A stretch of 64,000 nucleotides of DNA from Pseudomonas sp. CAN1 (GTDB lineage Bacteria > Pseudomonadota > Gammaproteobacteria > Pseudomonadales > Pseudomonadaceae). The position numbers and the translations under genes are program-made. Numbering within the stretch: position 1 is the stretch's first letter; the number at the start of each line of letters is the position of its first letter. The DNA lies in NCBI RefSeq assembly GCF_030462585.1, contig NZ_JASMRU010000002.1, positions 62,001 to 126,000 on the forward strand. Direction: 5' to 3'. Shown here piece by piece: positions 15,414 through 23,364 of the stretch. The notes below the pieces were generated by a model. That model did no database searches and had not been told where the DNA came from. It worked only from the letters and a program-made list of their open reading frames with translations.

Positions 15414-15428
15414 GCAAGGATCGCGCCA
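15414..15428 (-). promoter_or_regulatory. Candidate sigma-54 (RpoN) promoter of gabP
   Basis: On the minus strand the sequence reads TGGCGCGATCCTTGC. It matches the -24/-12 consensus TGGCACG-N4-TTGC with one mismatch and the required ten bases between GG and GC. It predicts transcription starting near 15402, about 77 bases before the gabP ATG. Confidence 0.7.
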
Positions 15429-15436
15429 CATTCTGT

Positions 15437-15452
15437 TACGACTTAAGTCGTA
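15437..15452. promoter_or_regulatory. Perfect 16-bp palindrome TACGACTTAAGTCGTA
   Basis: A perfect dyad just upstream of the sigma-54 site, centred about 42 bases before the predicted gabP start of transcription. It is a candidate operator for an unidentified regulator. Confidence 0.5.
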
Positions 15453-15469
15453 GGTTGGGAATTTCACCC

Positions 15470-15495
15470 ACAACGCCCCCGCAGGGGGGCGTTGT
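15470..15495. promoter_or_regulatory. Perfect 11-bp inverted repeat upstream of gabP
   Basis: The arms ACAACGCCCCC and GGGGGCGTTGT are separated by four bases. The centre is about 80 bases upstream of the predicted sigma-54 start, a usual distance for an enhancer-binding-protein site. There is no T-run, so it does not look like a terminator for the gene at 15571-16944. A further perfect palindrome AGATATGCATATCT lies at 15542-15555. Confidence 0.45.
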
Positions 15496-15570
15496 CGGAT
15501 CTGAGATAAATGTCTTTGTACGACTGTTCCATGTCGTTTTTAGATATGCATATCTCTTTGTGTGTAGAAA

Positions 15571-16944
15571 CTACCCATTCTTGCGAGTGGCGGGAAGGTC
15601 GCGCGGTAACACTGCCAGGCGCGCCAGGTGCAGCGCCACCAGCAGGCCGATGCCCAGCAGGCCGGCGATGAACAGGCCGACGCCGTTCCAGCCGTACTGG
15701 TGCCAGAACAGGCCACCAGCAGTACCGGCGACGCTGGAGCCGGTGTAGTAGCAGAACAGGTACAGCGACGACGCCTGGCCCTTGGCCTTGAGGGCGCGGC
15801 GGCCGATCCAGCTGCTGGCAACCGAATGCGCGCCGAAGAAGCCGAAGGTGAACACCAGCAGGCCGACCAGCACCAGGGCCAGCGGCTGCAGCAGGGTGAT
15901 CAGCACGCCGCCGAGCATCAGCGCGATCATCGCCCAGAGCACCTTGCGCCGGCCCAGCTTGTCCGCCAGCGAACCGACCCAGGCCGAGCTGTAGATACCT
16001 GACAGGTAGACCAGCGAGAGCACACCGACGATGGCCTGGCTCAGGTGGTAGGGCTCGGCCAGCAGGCGGTAGCCGATGTAGTTGAACAGGGTGACGAAGG
16101 CGCCCATCAGCAGGAAGGCTTCGAGGAACAGCCAGGGCAGGCCGGCGTCGCGGAAGTGCCCGGTGAAGCCCTCGATGAGCCGGCGCGGCTGCAGCGGCGC
16201 GGGGCGGAAGTTCTTCGATTCGGGCAGGATGCGCCAGAACAGCAGCGCCGCCGCCAGGGCGAGCACGCCCAGGGTGGCCAGCGCGACGTGCCAGTTCACG
16301 TAATCCACCAGCACGCCGCTGATCAGCCGCCCGCTCATGCCGCCGATGGCGTTGCCGCCGATGTACAGCCCCATGGACAGCCCGATGTGCTGCGGGTGGA
16401 TTTCCTCGGAGAGGTAGGTCATGCCCACCGCCGCCAGGCCGCTGAGGGCCAGGCCGAGCAGCGCGCGCATGGCCAGCACGCCGTGCCAGGTCGGCATCAG
16501 CGAGCTGCCAATGGTGAACAGGGCGGCGAGCACCAGCGAGGCGACCATGATCGACTTGCGCCCGATGGCGTCGGAGATCGGCCCGGTGACCAGCAGGCCG
16601 AAGGCCATGGTGATGGTGGAGATCGACAGCACCAGGCTGCTCTGCGCGGCGGTCAGCTCGAAGGCCTTCGACAGCACCGGCATCATCGGCTGCACGCAGT
16701 AGAGCAGGGCGAAGGTGGCAAAGCCGCCGGAGAACAGCGCCAGCGATGTGCGCATGAATTCCGGGGTGCCTTTCTCGATGTAGGTTTCGATTTCTTCGAC
16801 GGCGCGCACCACGTCGCCGTTGGCTTCGCGTGCGCTCTCCAGCAGATCGGCCGGCTCGTTGGCGGCGACTGGTTCACTAACGGCAGCCGGATCGGCCGCC
16901 ATGGAATGTTCTTCCCGCAAAGCCCGCAGGGCAGGTTGACTCAC
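15571..16944 (-). CDS. MFS transporter, YnfM-like
   Basis: A 457-aa inner-membrane major facilitator with about twelve helices, equivalent by position and sequence to P. aeruginosa PA5030. Motif A-like GPISDAIGRKSIM sits after helix 2 and SLADKLGRRKV between helices 8 and 9. The N-terminus carries about 65 polar residues before the first helix (FALLYCVQPMMPVLS region), longer than in most family members. The substrate is unknown; relatives are annotated as efflux pumps. A GTG at 16944 has AGAGGTG upstream. An ATG at 16902 with GGAAGA upstream is an equally good start. It is divergent from the LysR gene at 17257, which probably regulates it. Confidence 0.85.
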   Translation of the reverse strand: MSQPALRALREEHSMAADPAAVSEPVAANEPADLLESAREANGDVVRAVEEIETYIEKGTPEFMRTSLALFSGGFATFALLYCVQPMMPVLSKAFELTAAQSSLVLSISTITMAFGLLVTGPISDAIGRKSIMVASLVLAALFTIGSSLMPTWHGVLAMRALLGLALSGLAAVGMTYLSEEIHPQHIGLSMGLYIGGNAIGGMSGRLISGVLVDYVNWHVALATLGVLALAAALLFWRILPESKNFRPAPLQPRRLIEGFTGHFRDAGLPWLFLEAFLLMGAFVTLFNYIGYRLLAEPYHLSQAIVGVLSLVYLSGIYSSAWVGSLADKLGRRKVLWAMIALMLGGVLITLLQPLALVLVGLLVFTFGFFGAHSVASSWIGRRALKAKGQASSLYLFCYYTGSSVAGTAGGLFWHQYGWNGVGLFIAGLLGIGLLVALHLARLAVLPRDLPATRKNG

Positions 16945-17112
16945 GACACACCTCTGGATGGTAAAGCTGGGGGTTGGTGACAGCAGAGGACCTGGAATGG
17001 CGGCAAAGGCCCGCGCGGCCAGGCAAGGAGCAGGTTGGTAGTCGTTATTGGGCTTGTGTGGAAAGGATAAGGAGCGGGCTTTATTATTTCCAATATATTA
17101 ATCGACACGTTT

Positions 17113-17129
17113 GATTCGTTTTGCGAATC
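17113..17129. promoter_or_regulatory. Candidate LysR-type operator (T-N11-A dyad)
   Basis: The dyad GATTCG-N5-CGAATC contains ATTCGTTTTGCGAAT, the size and T-N11-A form of a LysR-family box. It lies in the 312-base gap between the divergent MFS and LysR genes. Confidence 0.5.
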
Positions 17130-17157
17130 GTAGATTTTGGACGCGATACATAGTGGG

Positions 17158-17226
17158 TTCGCGAGCAAGCTCGCTCCTACAAGTTGATGCCAGCGCGCTC
17201 TTCGTAGGAGCGAGCTTGCTCGCGAA
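17158..17226. repeat. Inverted pair of REP palindromes
   Basis: The reverse-complement unit is at 17158-17180 and the direct unit at 17204-17226, both exact copies of the 12019 unit. They point away from each other compared with the 12019/12064 pair. The pair lies directly before the LysR gene. Confidence 0.9.
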
Positions 17227-17256
17227 CCGCACGGCACGATTCCCTGCGAGGGCACC

Positions 17257-18150
17257 ATGGAACTGCGACACCTGCGCTACTTCATTGCGGTCGCCGAGGA
17301 ACTGCACTTCGGCCGCGCCGCCGAGCAGCTGGGGATTTCCCAGCCACCGCTGAGCCAGCAGATCCAGGCGCTGGAGGAAGAGATCGGCGCGCGCCTGCTG
17401 GAGCGCACCAACCGCCGGGTGGAGCTGACCGAGGCGGGGCGGCTGTTTCTCGACGAGGCGCGGCAGATTCTCCAGCGCGTGGATCGCGCCGTGCTGCTGG
17501 CACGCCGCGCGCACCAGGGCGAGATCGGCGAGCTGCGGGTCGGCTTCACCGCCTCGGCGCCGTTCACCTCCAGCATTCCGCGCGCGATCCTGGCGTTCCG
17601 TCAGGCCTACCCGGATGTTCATCTGGACCTGCAGGAACTGAGCAGCGGGCAGGCCGTACAAGCCTTGCTGGAAGAGCGCGTGCAGGTCGGTCTGATTCGG
17701 CCGATCCCGCTGCCGGAAACCCTGGAAGCGGTGGAGTTGTTCAGCGAGCCCCTGGTAGCAGTGCTGCGCGCCGATCACCCGCTGGCCCAGGACAGCCAGG
17801 CTGGCATCGAGCTGGCCGAACTGGCCGAGGAGCCTTTCGTGTTCTTCCCGCGCAGCTACGGCACCGGCCTCTACAGCCAGCTGATGACGCTGTCGCGCCA
17901 GGCCGGATTCAGCCCGCGCATTGCCCAGGAGGCGGGCGAGGCCATGACCATCATCGGCCTGGTGGCAGCGGGGCTGGGGGTGTCGATGCTGCCGGCGTCG
18001 TTCCGTCGGACGCGGGTGGATGGCGTGGTCTACCGCACCTTGAGCGATCCGGGCGCGACCAGCTCGGTGTGGCTGGTGCGGCGGCGCAACGAGACCTCGC
18101 GCCTGGCGCAGTCGTTCGTCGACCTGGTGACCCAGCAAATCCAGGCCTGA
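17257..18150 (+). CDS. LysR-family transcriptional regulator
   Basis: A 297-aa regulator with the N-terminal winged helix-turn-helix (MELRHLRYFIAVAEELHFG, then AAEQLGISQPPLSQQIQALE) and a C-terminal periplasmic-binding-like effector domain (about residues 90-290). It corresponds by position to P. aeruginosa PA5029 and is divergent from the MFS gene, with a candidate LysR box between them. The effector is unknown. The aryl polyene cluster begins downstream on the other strand. Because this gene is conserved in relatives without the cluster, it is probably not cluster-specific. Confidence 0.92.
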   Translation: MELRHLRYFIAVAEELHFGRAAEQLGISQPPLSQQIQALEEEIGARLLERTNRRVELTEAGRLFLDEARQILQRVDRAVLLARRAHQGEIGELRVGFTASAPFTSSIPRAILAFRQAYPDVHLDLQELSSGQAVQALLEERVQVGLIRPIPLPETLEAVELFSEPLVAVLRADHPLAQDSQAGIELAELAEEPFVFFPRSYGTGLYSQLMTLSRQAGFSPRIAQEAGEAMTIIGLVAAGLGVSMLPASFRRTRVDGVVYRTLSDPGATSSVWLVRRRNETSRLAQSFVDLVTQQIQA

Positions 18151-18163
18151 CCCAGGCACATCA

Positions 18164-18243
18164 GCGGATAACGCCGGAGGCGTTATGCGCCCTACGGGTG
18201 GACCGGATTACGTAGGGCGCATAAAGCGGAACGCTTTATCCGC
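18164..18243. repeat. Long imperfect inverted repeat between LysR gene and pigment cluster
   Basis: Two 33-base arms, beginning GCGGATAA and ending ATGCGCCCTACG, face each other across a 14-base centre. Each arm has its own small hairpin (AACGCC/GGCGTT and AAAGCG/CGCTTT). This type of repeat is common in proteobacterial intergenic regions. It sits at the left edge of the accessory cluster. Confidence 0.7.
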
Positions 18244-18291
18244 CGATGCCCAAAGCCGGGCACGGCGGACAGCGCTGCGGGAGACAGCGGT

Positions 18292-18732
18292 TTACTTGGC
18301 GTAGTCGCCCTTCAGCGCGACCCCGGCGATGACCGCACCGGCGTGGCACTCGAACTGCTGGGCGTCCTTGTACTCGTTGCGCTTGTAGTAGCTGACGATG
18401 TTGGTCACGGCGCTGGCGCCGGCCTTCTTCGCCGAATCCTGCAGGGTGATCAGCGCCGATTGCAGCGCCCAGCGGCAGGCTTCCTCGTCGCTCTTGTTGA
18501 AGGCATTGGTCTTCTTGTTGGTGATGGCGCCGGACTGCACCACCTTGAGCTTGTCGCCCGCGGGGTTGCCCGCCAGGTAGAACTTCACGCTGCCATCGAG
18601 CTTGCCGCTCTTCACCGCCTCGGCGACGACGGCGTCAAACGGCAGGTGCAGGGTGGTGTCGCGGGCCTGGCTGATGCCGGGGATGGAAGCGCAGAGCGCG
18701 AGGGCGAGCGCCCCGAGGGTCTTGCGTTGCAT
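18292..18732 (-). CDS. Small secreted protein at the end of the pigment operon
   Basis: A 146-aa protein with a clear signal peptide (MQRKTLGALALALCASIPGISQA, cleavage probably after SQA). The mature part has two cysteines (near EEACRWALQ and QFECHAG) and a C-terminal stretch GASAVTNIVSYYKRNEY followed by AGAVIAGVALKG, which looks like a small alpha/beta domain. Relatives are often labelled excinuclease ATPase subunit, which the sequence does not support. It lies 27 bases after the lipoprotein gene and is probably the last gene of the operon. The function is unknown; a periplasmic accessory role in pigment handling is an inference from context. Confidence 0.7.
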   Translation of the reverse strand: MQRKTLGALALALCASIPGISQARDTTLHLPFDAVVAEAVKSGKLDGSVKFYLAGNPAGDKLKVVQSGAITNKKTNAFNKSDEEACRWALQSALITLQDSAKKAGASAVTNIVSYYKRNEYKDAQQFECHAGAVIAGVALKGDYAK

Positions 18733-18759
18733 GGATCGACTCCTTGTCGATGAGTGGGA

Positions 18760-19158
18760 TCAGTTGCTCGGCGGGGCGAGGTGCAGGTTCTGCAGGATCT
18801 TGTTGTTGAGGATGGTGACCCACTTGTTGTAGTTGCGGTGGATCTGCCCGTCCTTCTCGTCCAGGCCGCTGCTGCTGCGCAGCTTGATGGAGTACTGCTG
18901 GCTGCTGTAGGGGATGCTGATCTCGGCGTGGTGGCGCTCACGCACGGTGATCTGGGCATAGATGACGCTGCCGGAGTCCTGTTGCACGGTCCATTTCTGT
19001 TCTTCCAGCGCATCGTGGATCGCCGCCTGCACCTGCACCGAGGTGCGGTTGCTGTCCGCCGGCAGGTTCTGGTCGATGCTTTCTACAGATTGGGTGGTAC
19101 AGCCGACGGCCATCGCGGTGGCCACGCACAGCAGTAGGCTGCGGATCAGTCGGGACAT
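18760..19158 (-). CDS. Small outer-membrane-type lipoprotein of the pigment operon
   Basis: A 132-aa protein starting MSRLIRSLLLCVATAMAVGC, a lipoprotein signal peptide with lipobox AVGC and lipidated Cys20. Thr follows the cysteine, so there is no inner-membrane retention Asp. The rest has short beta-like segments (SVIYAQITVRERHHAEISI, YSIKLRSSSGL). The frame stays open far upstream inside the ketosynthase gene, but the ATG at 19158 with AGGAGAG just upstream is the credible start. It follows the ketosynthase gene by 47 bases. Function unknown; probably co-expressed with the cluster. Confidence 0.72.
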   Translation of the reverse strand: MSRLIRSLLLCVATAMAVGCTTQSVESIDQNLPADSNRTSVQVQAAIHDALEEQKWTVQQDSGSVIYAQITVRERHHAEISIPYSSQQYSIKLRSSSGLDEKDGQIHRNYNKWVTILNNKILQNLHLAPPSN

Positions 19159-19205
19159 GGCTTGCTCTCCTTGCAGGGTCGTTGCTCGTAACGTCGAGGT
19201 ACGCC

Positions 19206-20432
19206 TCAGCGCCAGCGCTTGAAGATCAGCGAGGTGTTGATGCCGCCGAAGGCGAAGTTGTTGTTCATCACGTACTCGTTGTTCATCGCGCGCGGCTCGC
19301 CCCGCAGGTAGTCGAGGTCGCCGCAGCGCGGGTCGATCTCGTCCAGGTTGAGGGTGTGCACATAGCGATCGCTGTTCATCATCTCGATGCTGAACCACGA
19401 CTCCAGCGCGCCGCACGCTCCCAGAGTGTGGCCCAGGAAACTCTTCTGCGAGCTGATCGGCATGCGATTTCCGAACAGTTCGCTGGTGGCCAGGGTCTCG
19501 GCGATGTCGCCCTGCTCGGTGGCGGTGCCGTGGCCGTTCACATAGCCGATGGCGTCGGGCGCGAGGCCGGCGTCTTCCAGCGCTAGCTCCATCGCGCGGC
19601 GCATGGTCGATTGCTCCGGGCGGGTGGTGTGCTGGCCGTCGGCGTTGCTGCCGAAGCCGACGATCTCGGCGTGGATATGGGCGCCACGTGCCAGGGCGTG
19701 TTCCAGTTCCTCCAGCACCAGCATGCCGGCGCCTTCGCCGATCACCAGGCCGTCGCGACCGCTGTCGTAGGGGCGCGGTGTGGTGTGCGGGGCGTCGTTC
19801 TTCAGGCTGGTGGCGTAGAGTGCGTCGAACACCATGGCCTCGGTCGGGCACAGCTCCTCGGCGCCGCCCGCGAGCATCAGCGGCAGGCGGCCGAAGCGGA
19901 TGGCCTCGTAGGCGTAGCCGATGCCCTGGCTGCCGCTGGTGCAGGCGCTGGAGGTGGGGATCACCCGGCCGGTGAGGCCGAAGAAGATGCTGATATTCGC
20001 CGCCGTGGTGTGCGGCATCATGCGCACGTAGGAGTTGGCGTTGAGGCCGTCGGCCACCGAGTTCAGCAGCATGTTGCCGAATGCCTTGATCTCGTCGGTG
20101 CTGCCGGTGGACGAGCCGCAGGCCACGCCCATGCGGCCGTCGCGGATGGACTCGTCGCCCAGCAGCCCGGCATCGGCCAGCGCGCGTTCGGCGGCGCCCA
20201 CCGACAGGCGCGAGACGCGGCCCATGCTGCGCAGCTGCTTGCGGGTCCAGTGCTTGGGCACCACGAAGTCCAGCACCGGGCCGGCCAGGCGGGTGTTCAG
20301 TTCGGTGAAGCGGTCCCAGTCGTCCATGCGGCGGATGCCGCTCTGGCTGGCGCTGAAGTTCGCCTCGATGCTCGCCCAGTCCGAACCCAGGGAGGTGATG
20401 CCGGACATGCCGGTGATGACCACGCGCTTCAT
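19206..20432 (-). CDS. Beta-ketoacyl-ACP synthase (ApeR-like)
   Basis: A 408-aa thiolase-fold ketosynthase for chain initiation or extension in polyene synthesis. The Cys-His-His triad is present: C164 (SSACTSGSQG), H301 (GHGTATEQGD) and H335 with K330 (KSFLGHTLG). The C-terminus has the family motif NNFAFGGINTSLIF. The ATG at 20432 overlaps the ketoreductase stop as TGATG; a GTG two codons upstream is possible. It follows the KS-DH-KR order of E. coli apeO-apeP-apeQ-apeR, so by position it matches ApeR. Which condensation it catalyses is not known from sequence. Confidence 0.9.
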   Translation of the reverse strand: MKRVVITGMSGITSLGSDWASIEANFSASQSGIRRMDDWDRFTELNTRLAGPVLDFVVPKHWTRKQLRSMGRVSRLSVGAAERALADAGLLGDESIRDGRMGVACGSSTGSTDEIKAFGNMLLNSVADGLNANSYVRMMPHTTAANISIFFGLTGRVIPTSSACTSGSQGIGYAYEAIRFGRLPLMLAGGAEELCPTEAMVFDALYATSLKNDAPHTTPRPYDSGRDGLVIGEGAGMLVLEELEHALARGAHIHAEIVGFGSNADGQHTTRPEQSTMRRAMELALEDAGLAPDAIGYVNGHGTATEQGDIAETLATSELFGNRMPISSQKSFLGHTLGACGALESWFSIEMMNSDRYVHTLNLDEIDPRCGDLDYLRGEPRAMNNEYVMNNNFAFGGINTSLIFKRWR

Positions 20433-21160
20433 CAGCACAGCCCTCCGTTGACCGCCAGCACCTGGCGGGTGATGTAGCCGGCCTCGGCCGACATCAGGAA
20501 GTTCACCGCGCCGGCGACTTCCTCCGGGGTGCCCATGCGCTGGGCGGGGATCATCTTGAGGATTTCCTCCACCGGCACCTGCTCATCGAGCATGGCGGTG
20601 TCGATCAGCCCCGGCGCCACGCAGTTCACGGTTATTTTCCGCTTGCCCAGCTCGATGGCCAGCGCCTTGGCGGCGCCGATCACGCCGGCCTTCGAGGCGC
20701 TGTAGTTGACCTGTCCGCGGTTGCCGATCAGTCCGGAAACCGAGGTGATGCAGACGATGCGTCCCGGCTGGCGGCGGCGGATCATTGGCATCATCACCGG
20801 GTGCAGGACGTTGTAGAAGCCGTCGAGGTTGGTGCGCAGCACCTGGTCCCAGTCTTCCTCGGTGAGTGCGGGGAAGGCGCCGTCGCGGGTCAGGCCGGCG
20901 TTGCAGACCACGCCGTAATAGGCGCCGTGGGCTTCCACGTCGGCTTCGAGGATGTTGCGCGCGGCTTCGCGGTCGGCCACGTCGAACTGCAGCACGCGGG
21001 CGCTGCGGCCGAGGGCCTGGATTTCGGCCTGCACGGCGTCGGCTTCGGCGCGGCCGCTGCGGCAGTGCAGCACCAGGTCGAAGCCGGCCCGGGCCAGGCG
21101 CAGGGCGATAGCGCGGCCGATGCCACGGCTGGAGCCGGTTACGAGGATGGAGTCAGTCAT
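20432..21160 (-). CDS. 3-ketoacyl-ACP reductase (FabG/ApeQ-like)
   Basis: A 242-aa short-chain dehydrogenase that should reduce 3-keto groups on the growing polyene-ACP with NADPH. It has the cofactor motif GSSRGIG (residues 9-15), NAG (87-89), a catalytic Ser in ITSVSG (about 140-142), Tyr153 and Lys157 (NYSASKAG), and the C-terminal ITRQVLAVNGG typical of FabG. Its start overlaps the dehydratase stop by four bases (ATGA) and its stop overlaps the ketosynthase start. Confidence 0.93.
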   Translation of the reverse strand: MTDSILVTGSSRGIGRAIALRLARAGFDLVLHCRSGRAEADAVQAEIQALGRSARVLQFDVADREAARNILEADVEAHGAYYGVVCNAGLTRDGAFPALTEEDWDQVLRTNLDGFYNVLHPVMMPMIRRRQPGRIVCITSVSGLIGNRGQVNYSASKAGVIGAAKALAIELGKRKITVNCVAPGLIDTAMLDEQVPVEEILKMIPAQRMGTPEEVAGAVNFLMSAEAGYITRQVLAVNGGLC

Positions 21161-21654
21161 ACGCTTGGCTCTTTCGGCTCTCGGTTCTCGGTTTTCTGAT
21201 CAGCGAGAGAAGGTTCTTGTAGGTAGCTGGCAACCTCTGGCGGGCGGAACACGGTCAGGCGCGCCAGCGCCTTGATGTCCGGCCCTTCCAGATGGCATTC
21301 GAAGACGCCCATGCCGTTGTCGTCCTGCAGGGTGCGGATGGCATGGATAGTAATTTGCGCGCCGGCCGGGAAACTCGCCACGTCGCACTGGTACTGGCGG
21401 GTGCCGAGCAGGAAACCCAGCTCCACCGGCTCGCCGCGCGAGCGCGCCTGGCAGCCGGCGTAGGCGGCGACGCTCTGTGCCATCAGCTCCACGCCGACCC
21501 AGGCCGGCAGGCTGCCGTCGGCTTCGTTGAACAGACCGCCGGGGCGCACCGTCAGGCGGGTGCGGATGTCCTCGTCGCCGAAGTCGAGGACTTCGTCGAT
21601 GAGGATCATGTCGCCCGCGTGGGGCAGCAGCGAGGCGATCGGCCAGTCGATCAT
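21157..21654 (-). CDS. 3-hydroxyacyl-ACP dehydratase, hotdog fold (ApeP-like)
   Basis: A 165-aa single hotdog domain. The region LPHAGDMILIDEV (about residues 10-22) and GVELMAQSVAAYAG (54-67) match the ApeP family. The Glu that FabZ enzymes use is present (E56), but the HFP histidine of FabZ is not seen (the aligned segment is GLFNEADGSLP). The hotdog domain fused to the ligase at 33068-34744 has the reverse pattern, so the two probably form one heterodimeric dehydratase. It overlaps its neighbours on both sides by four bases. Confidence 0.88.
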   Translation of the reverse strand: MIDWPIASLLPHAGDMILIDEVLDFGDEDIRTRLTVRPGGLFNEADGSLPAWVGVELMAQSVAAYAGCQARSRGEPVELGFLLGTRQYQCDVASFPAGAQITIHAIRTLQDDNGMGVFECHLEGPDIKALARLTVFRPPEVASYLQEPSLADQKTENREPKEPSV

Positions 21655-22874
21655 CGGGTCACTCCAGAATCCTTGCTCATCTCGCCCAGGATCAGGCTGA
21701 TGTTGTTGCCGCCGAAGGCGAACGAGTTGCTCATCAGGTAGCGCGGGCCGGCGTCCGGCAGACGCGGCGCGTCATCGCTCACCAGGTTCAGCTTCGGCAA
21801 TTGTGCATCGGCGACGCCATCCCAGCGCTGCGGCGGCAGGCGCCGCTCGGGGTTGTGTTCGCCCAGCAGCAGCCAGCAGAACGCCGCTTCAAGCGCGCCG
21901 GCGGCGCCGAGGGTATGCCCGGACAGCGGTTTGGTCGAGGAGCAGGGCACGCCGGCGGGAAACTCGGCGCTGACGGCGAGGCTCTCCATGGCGTCGTTGT
22001 GCACTGTCGCGGTGCCGTGCAGGTTGAGGTAGGCGATCTGCTCGGGCTGCAGGCCGGCTTCGGCCAGCGCCTTGCGCATCGCCTCGCGGGCGCCGCGGCC
22101 CTGCGGTTCGGGGGCGGAAATATGGTGCGCGTCGGAACTGGCGCCGCAGCCAAGCAGCGCCACTGCGCCGGGCTCGCGGGTCATCAGGAACAAGGCGGCG
22201 CCTTCGCCGATGTTGATGCCCTGGCGATTGGCGGAGAACGGGTTGCACGGTTGATCCGACACCGCCTCCAGCGCGCCGAAGCCGTTCAGCGTCAGCTCGC
22301 ACAGGCTGTCCACGCCGCCGCACAGCACCGCGTCGCACAGCCCCAGGTCCAGCAGCCGCCGGGCGCTCTGCAGGGCGCGCCCGCTGGAGGTGCAGGCAGT
22401 GGAAATCACGTAGGTCGGGCCGGCCAGTTCGTAGTGGTCGGCGAGGTACACGGCCGGGTCCGACAGCTCCTGGTGCGAGTAGTGGAAGCCTTCGGGCAAC
22501 CGCCCGTGCAGGCTGTGGTGGCGTACGCCCTGGGTGGTTTCCTGGATGCCCGAGGTGCTGGTGCCAAGCACCACCGCCACACGCGCCGCACCGTAGCGCT
22601 GGATGGCTGCGCGGATGGCCGGGTCGATCTGCGTGGCGGCGGCCAGCAGCAGGCGGTTGTTGCGGGTGTCGTGGCGCTTGTCGGGGATCGCCGCCAGGCG
22701 CGCCTTCACCGTGCCCACCGGCAGGCTGCGGCCCGGCACCCAACCGGCCTGCACCTGCATGCCGGCGGATTCGCCTGCCAGCAGCGCGGCGGCCACTTCG
22801 CGGCGGTCGTTGCCCAGCGCGCAAATCAGGCCCAGCTCGTTCAGATAGCTCACGTTGCGGTGCGTGGCGGTCAT
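21651..22874 (-). CDS. Beta-ketoacyl-ACP synthase (ApeO-like)
   Basis: A 407-aa ketosynthase with an intact triad: C161 (STACTSSGRA), H286 (LHGTATVHND) and H320 with K315 (KPLSGHTLGAAG). The C-terminus has SNSFAFGGNNISLILG. I chose the ATG at 22874 because it overlaps the preceding stop as ATGA and gives MTATHRNVSYLNELGLICALG, a normal ketosynthase N-terminus; the frame is open much further upstream only by chance. By order (after the DUF3261 lipoprotein, before the dehydratase) it corresponds to ApeO, which pairs with a chain-length factor. The factor is probably the product of 36566-37282. Confidence 0.9.
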   Translation of the reverse strand: MTATHRNVSYLNELGLICALGNDRREVAAALLAGESAGMQVQAGWVPGRSLPVGTVKARLAAIPDKRHDTRNNRLLLAAATQIDPAIRAAIQRYGAARVAVVLGTSTSGIQETTQGVRHHSLHGRLPEGFHYSHQELSDPAVYLADHYELAGPTYVISTACTSSGRALQSARRLLDLGLCDAVLCGGVDSLCELTLNGFGALEAVSDQPCNPFSANRQGINIGEGAALFLMTREPGAVALLGCGASSDAHHISAPEPQGRGAREAMRKALAEAGLQPEQIAYLNLHGTATVHNDAMESLAVSAEFPAGVPCSSTKPLSGHTLGAAGALEAAFCWLLLGEHNPERRLPPQRWDGVADAQLPKLNLVSDDAPRLPDAGPRYLMSNSFAFGGNNISLILGEMSKDSGVTR

Positions 22875-23362
22875 GGTGCGGCGCTCTCGCTGTTCAGGGG
22901 CGTCACCTGGTATCGGATGTCGGCGGATTCCAGGGTGAAATCCTGCGCCGAACGGTAAGTGATCTTCCAGCCCTGTTGCAGTTGGCGGGTGGCGCCATCC
23001 GTCCGGTAGTCCGCCGGCTGGTAGTGCGCGGCGAGCTGGTCCGGCGGGGTGAGGGCGAACAGCAGCACGGCGAACAGCTCGCGTGCTTCCGGGTTGGGCG
23101 GCAGCAGGCCGTCGTTGCTCCATTCGCCGTCGCGCAGCAGCTGGCGCGACAACGGGATGCCCAGCGGATCGATCAGCGACCAGCGCAACGTGGCGCCTTC
23201 CTGTTGAATGACCAGCAACCAGTCCTGGCTGGCGCCCGCCTGTTCGCGCTGGATATGCAGCTGCAGCGGCGTCGCCAGCGGCGGCAATGCCGACGGTAGC
23301 GGCGCATGCTGGGCGCAACCTGCCAGCAGCAGGACCAAGGCGAGACTCAGCCAGCGGATCAT
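22871..23362 (-). CDS. DUF3261-type lipoprotein
   Basis: A 163-aa lipoprotein starting MIRWLSLALVLLLAGCAQHA, lipobox LAGC with Cys16. The mature part fits the DUF3261 family found in aryl polyene clusters (segments DPLGIPLSRQLL, ELFAVLLFALTPPDQL and DIRYQVTPL). It probably works with the LolA-like and MMPL proteins in moving the pigment lipid to the outer membrane. The start is fixed by the signal peptide and lies two bases after the methyltransferase stop. Confidence 0.8.
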   Translation of the reverse strand: MIRWLSLALVLLLAGCAQHAPLPSALPPLATPLQLHIQREQAGASQDWLLVIQQEGATLRWSLIDPLGIPLSRQLLRDGEWSNDGLLPPNPEARELFAVLLFALTPPDQLAAHYQPADYRTDGATRQLQQGWKITYRSAQDFTLESADIRYQVTPLNSESAAP

Positions 23363-23364
23363 GC

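Noticed and set aside
18760-19851. A 363-aa protein on the minus strand reading into the ketosynthase gene
   Set aside because: Only the last 132 residues (from the ATG at 19158) look real, with a lipoprotein signal peptide. The first part is an out-of-frame reading of the ketosynthase gene.
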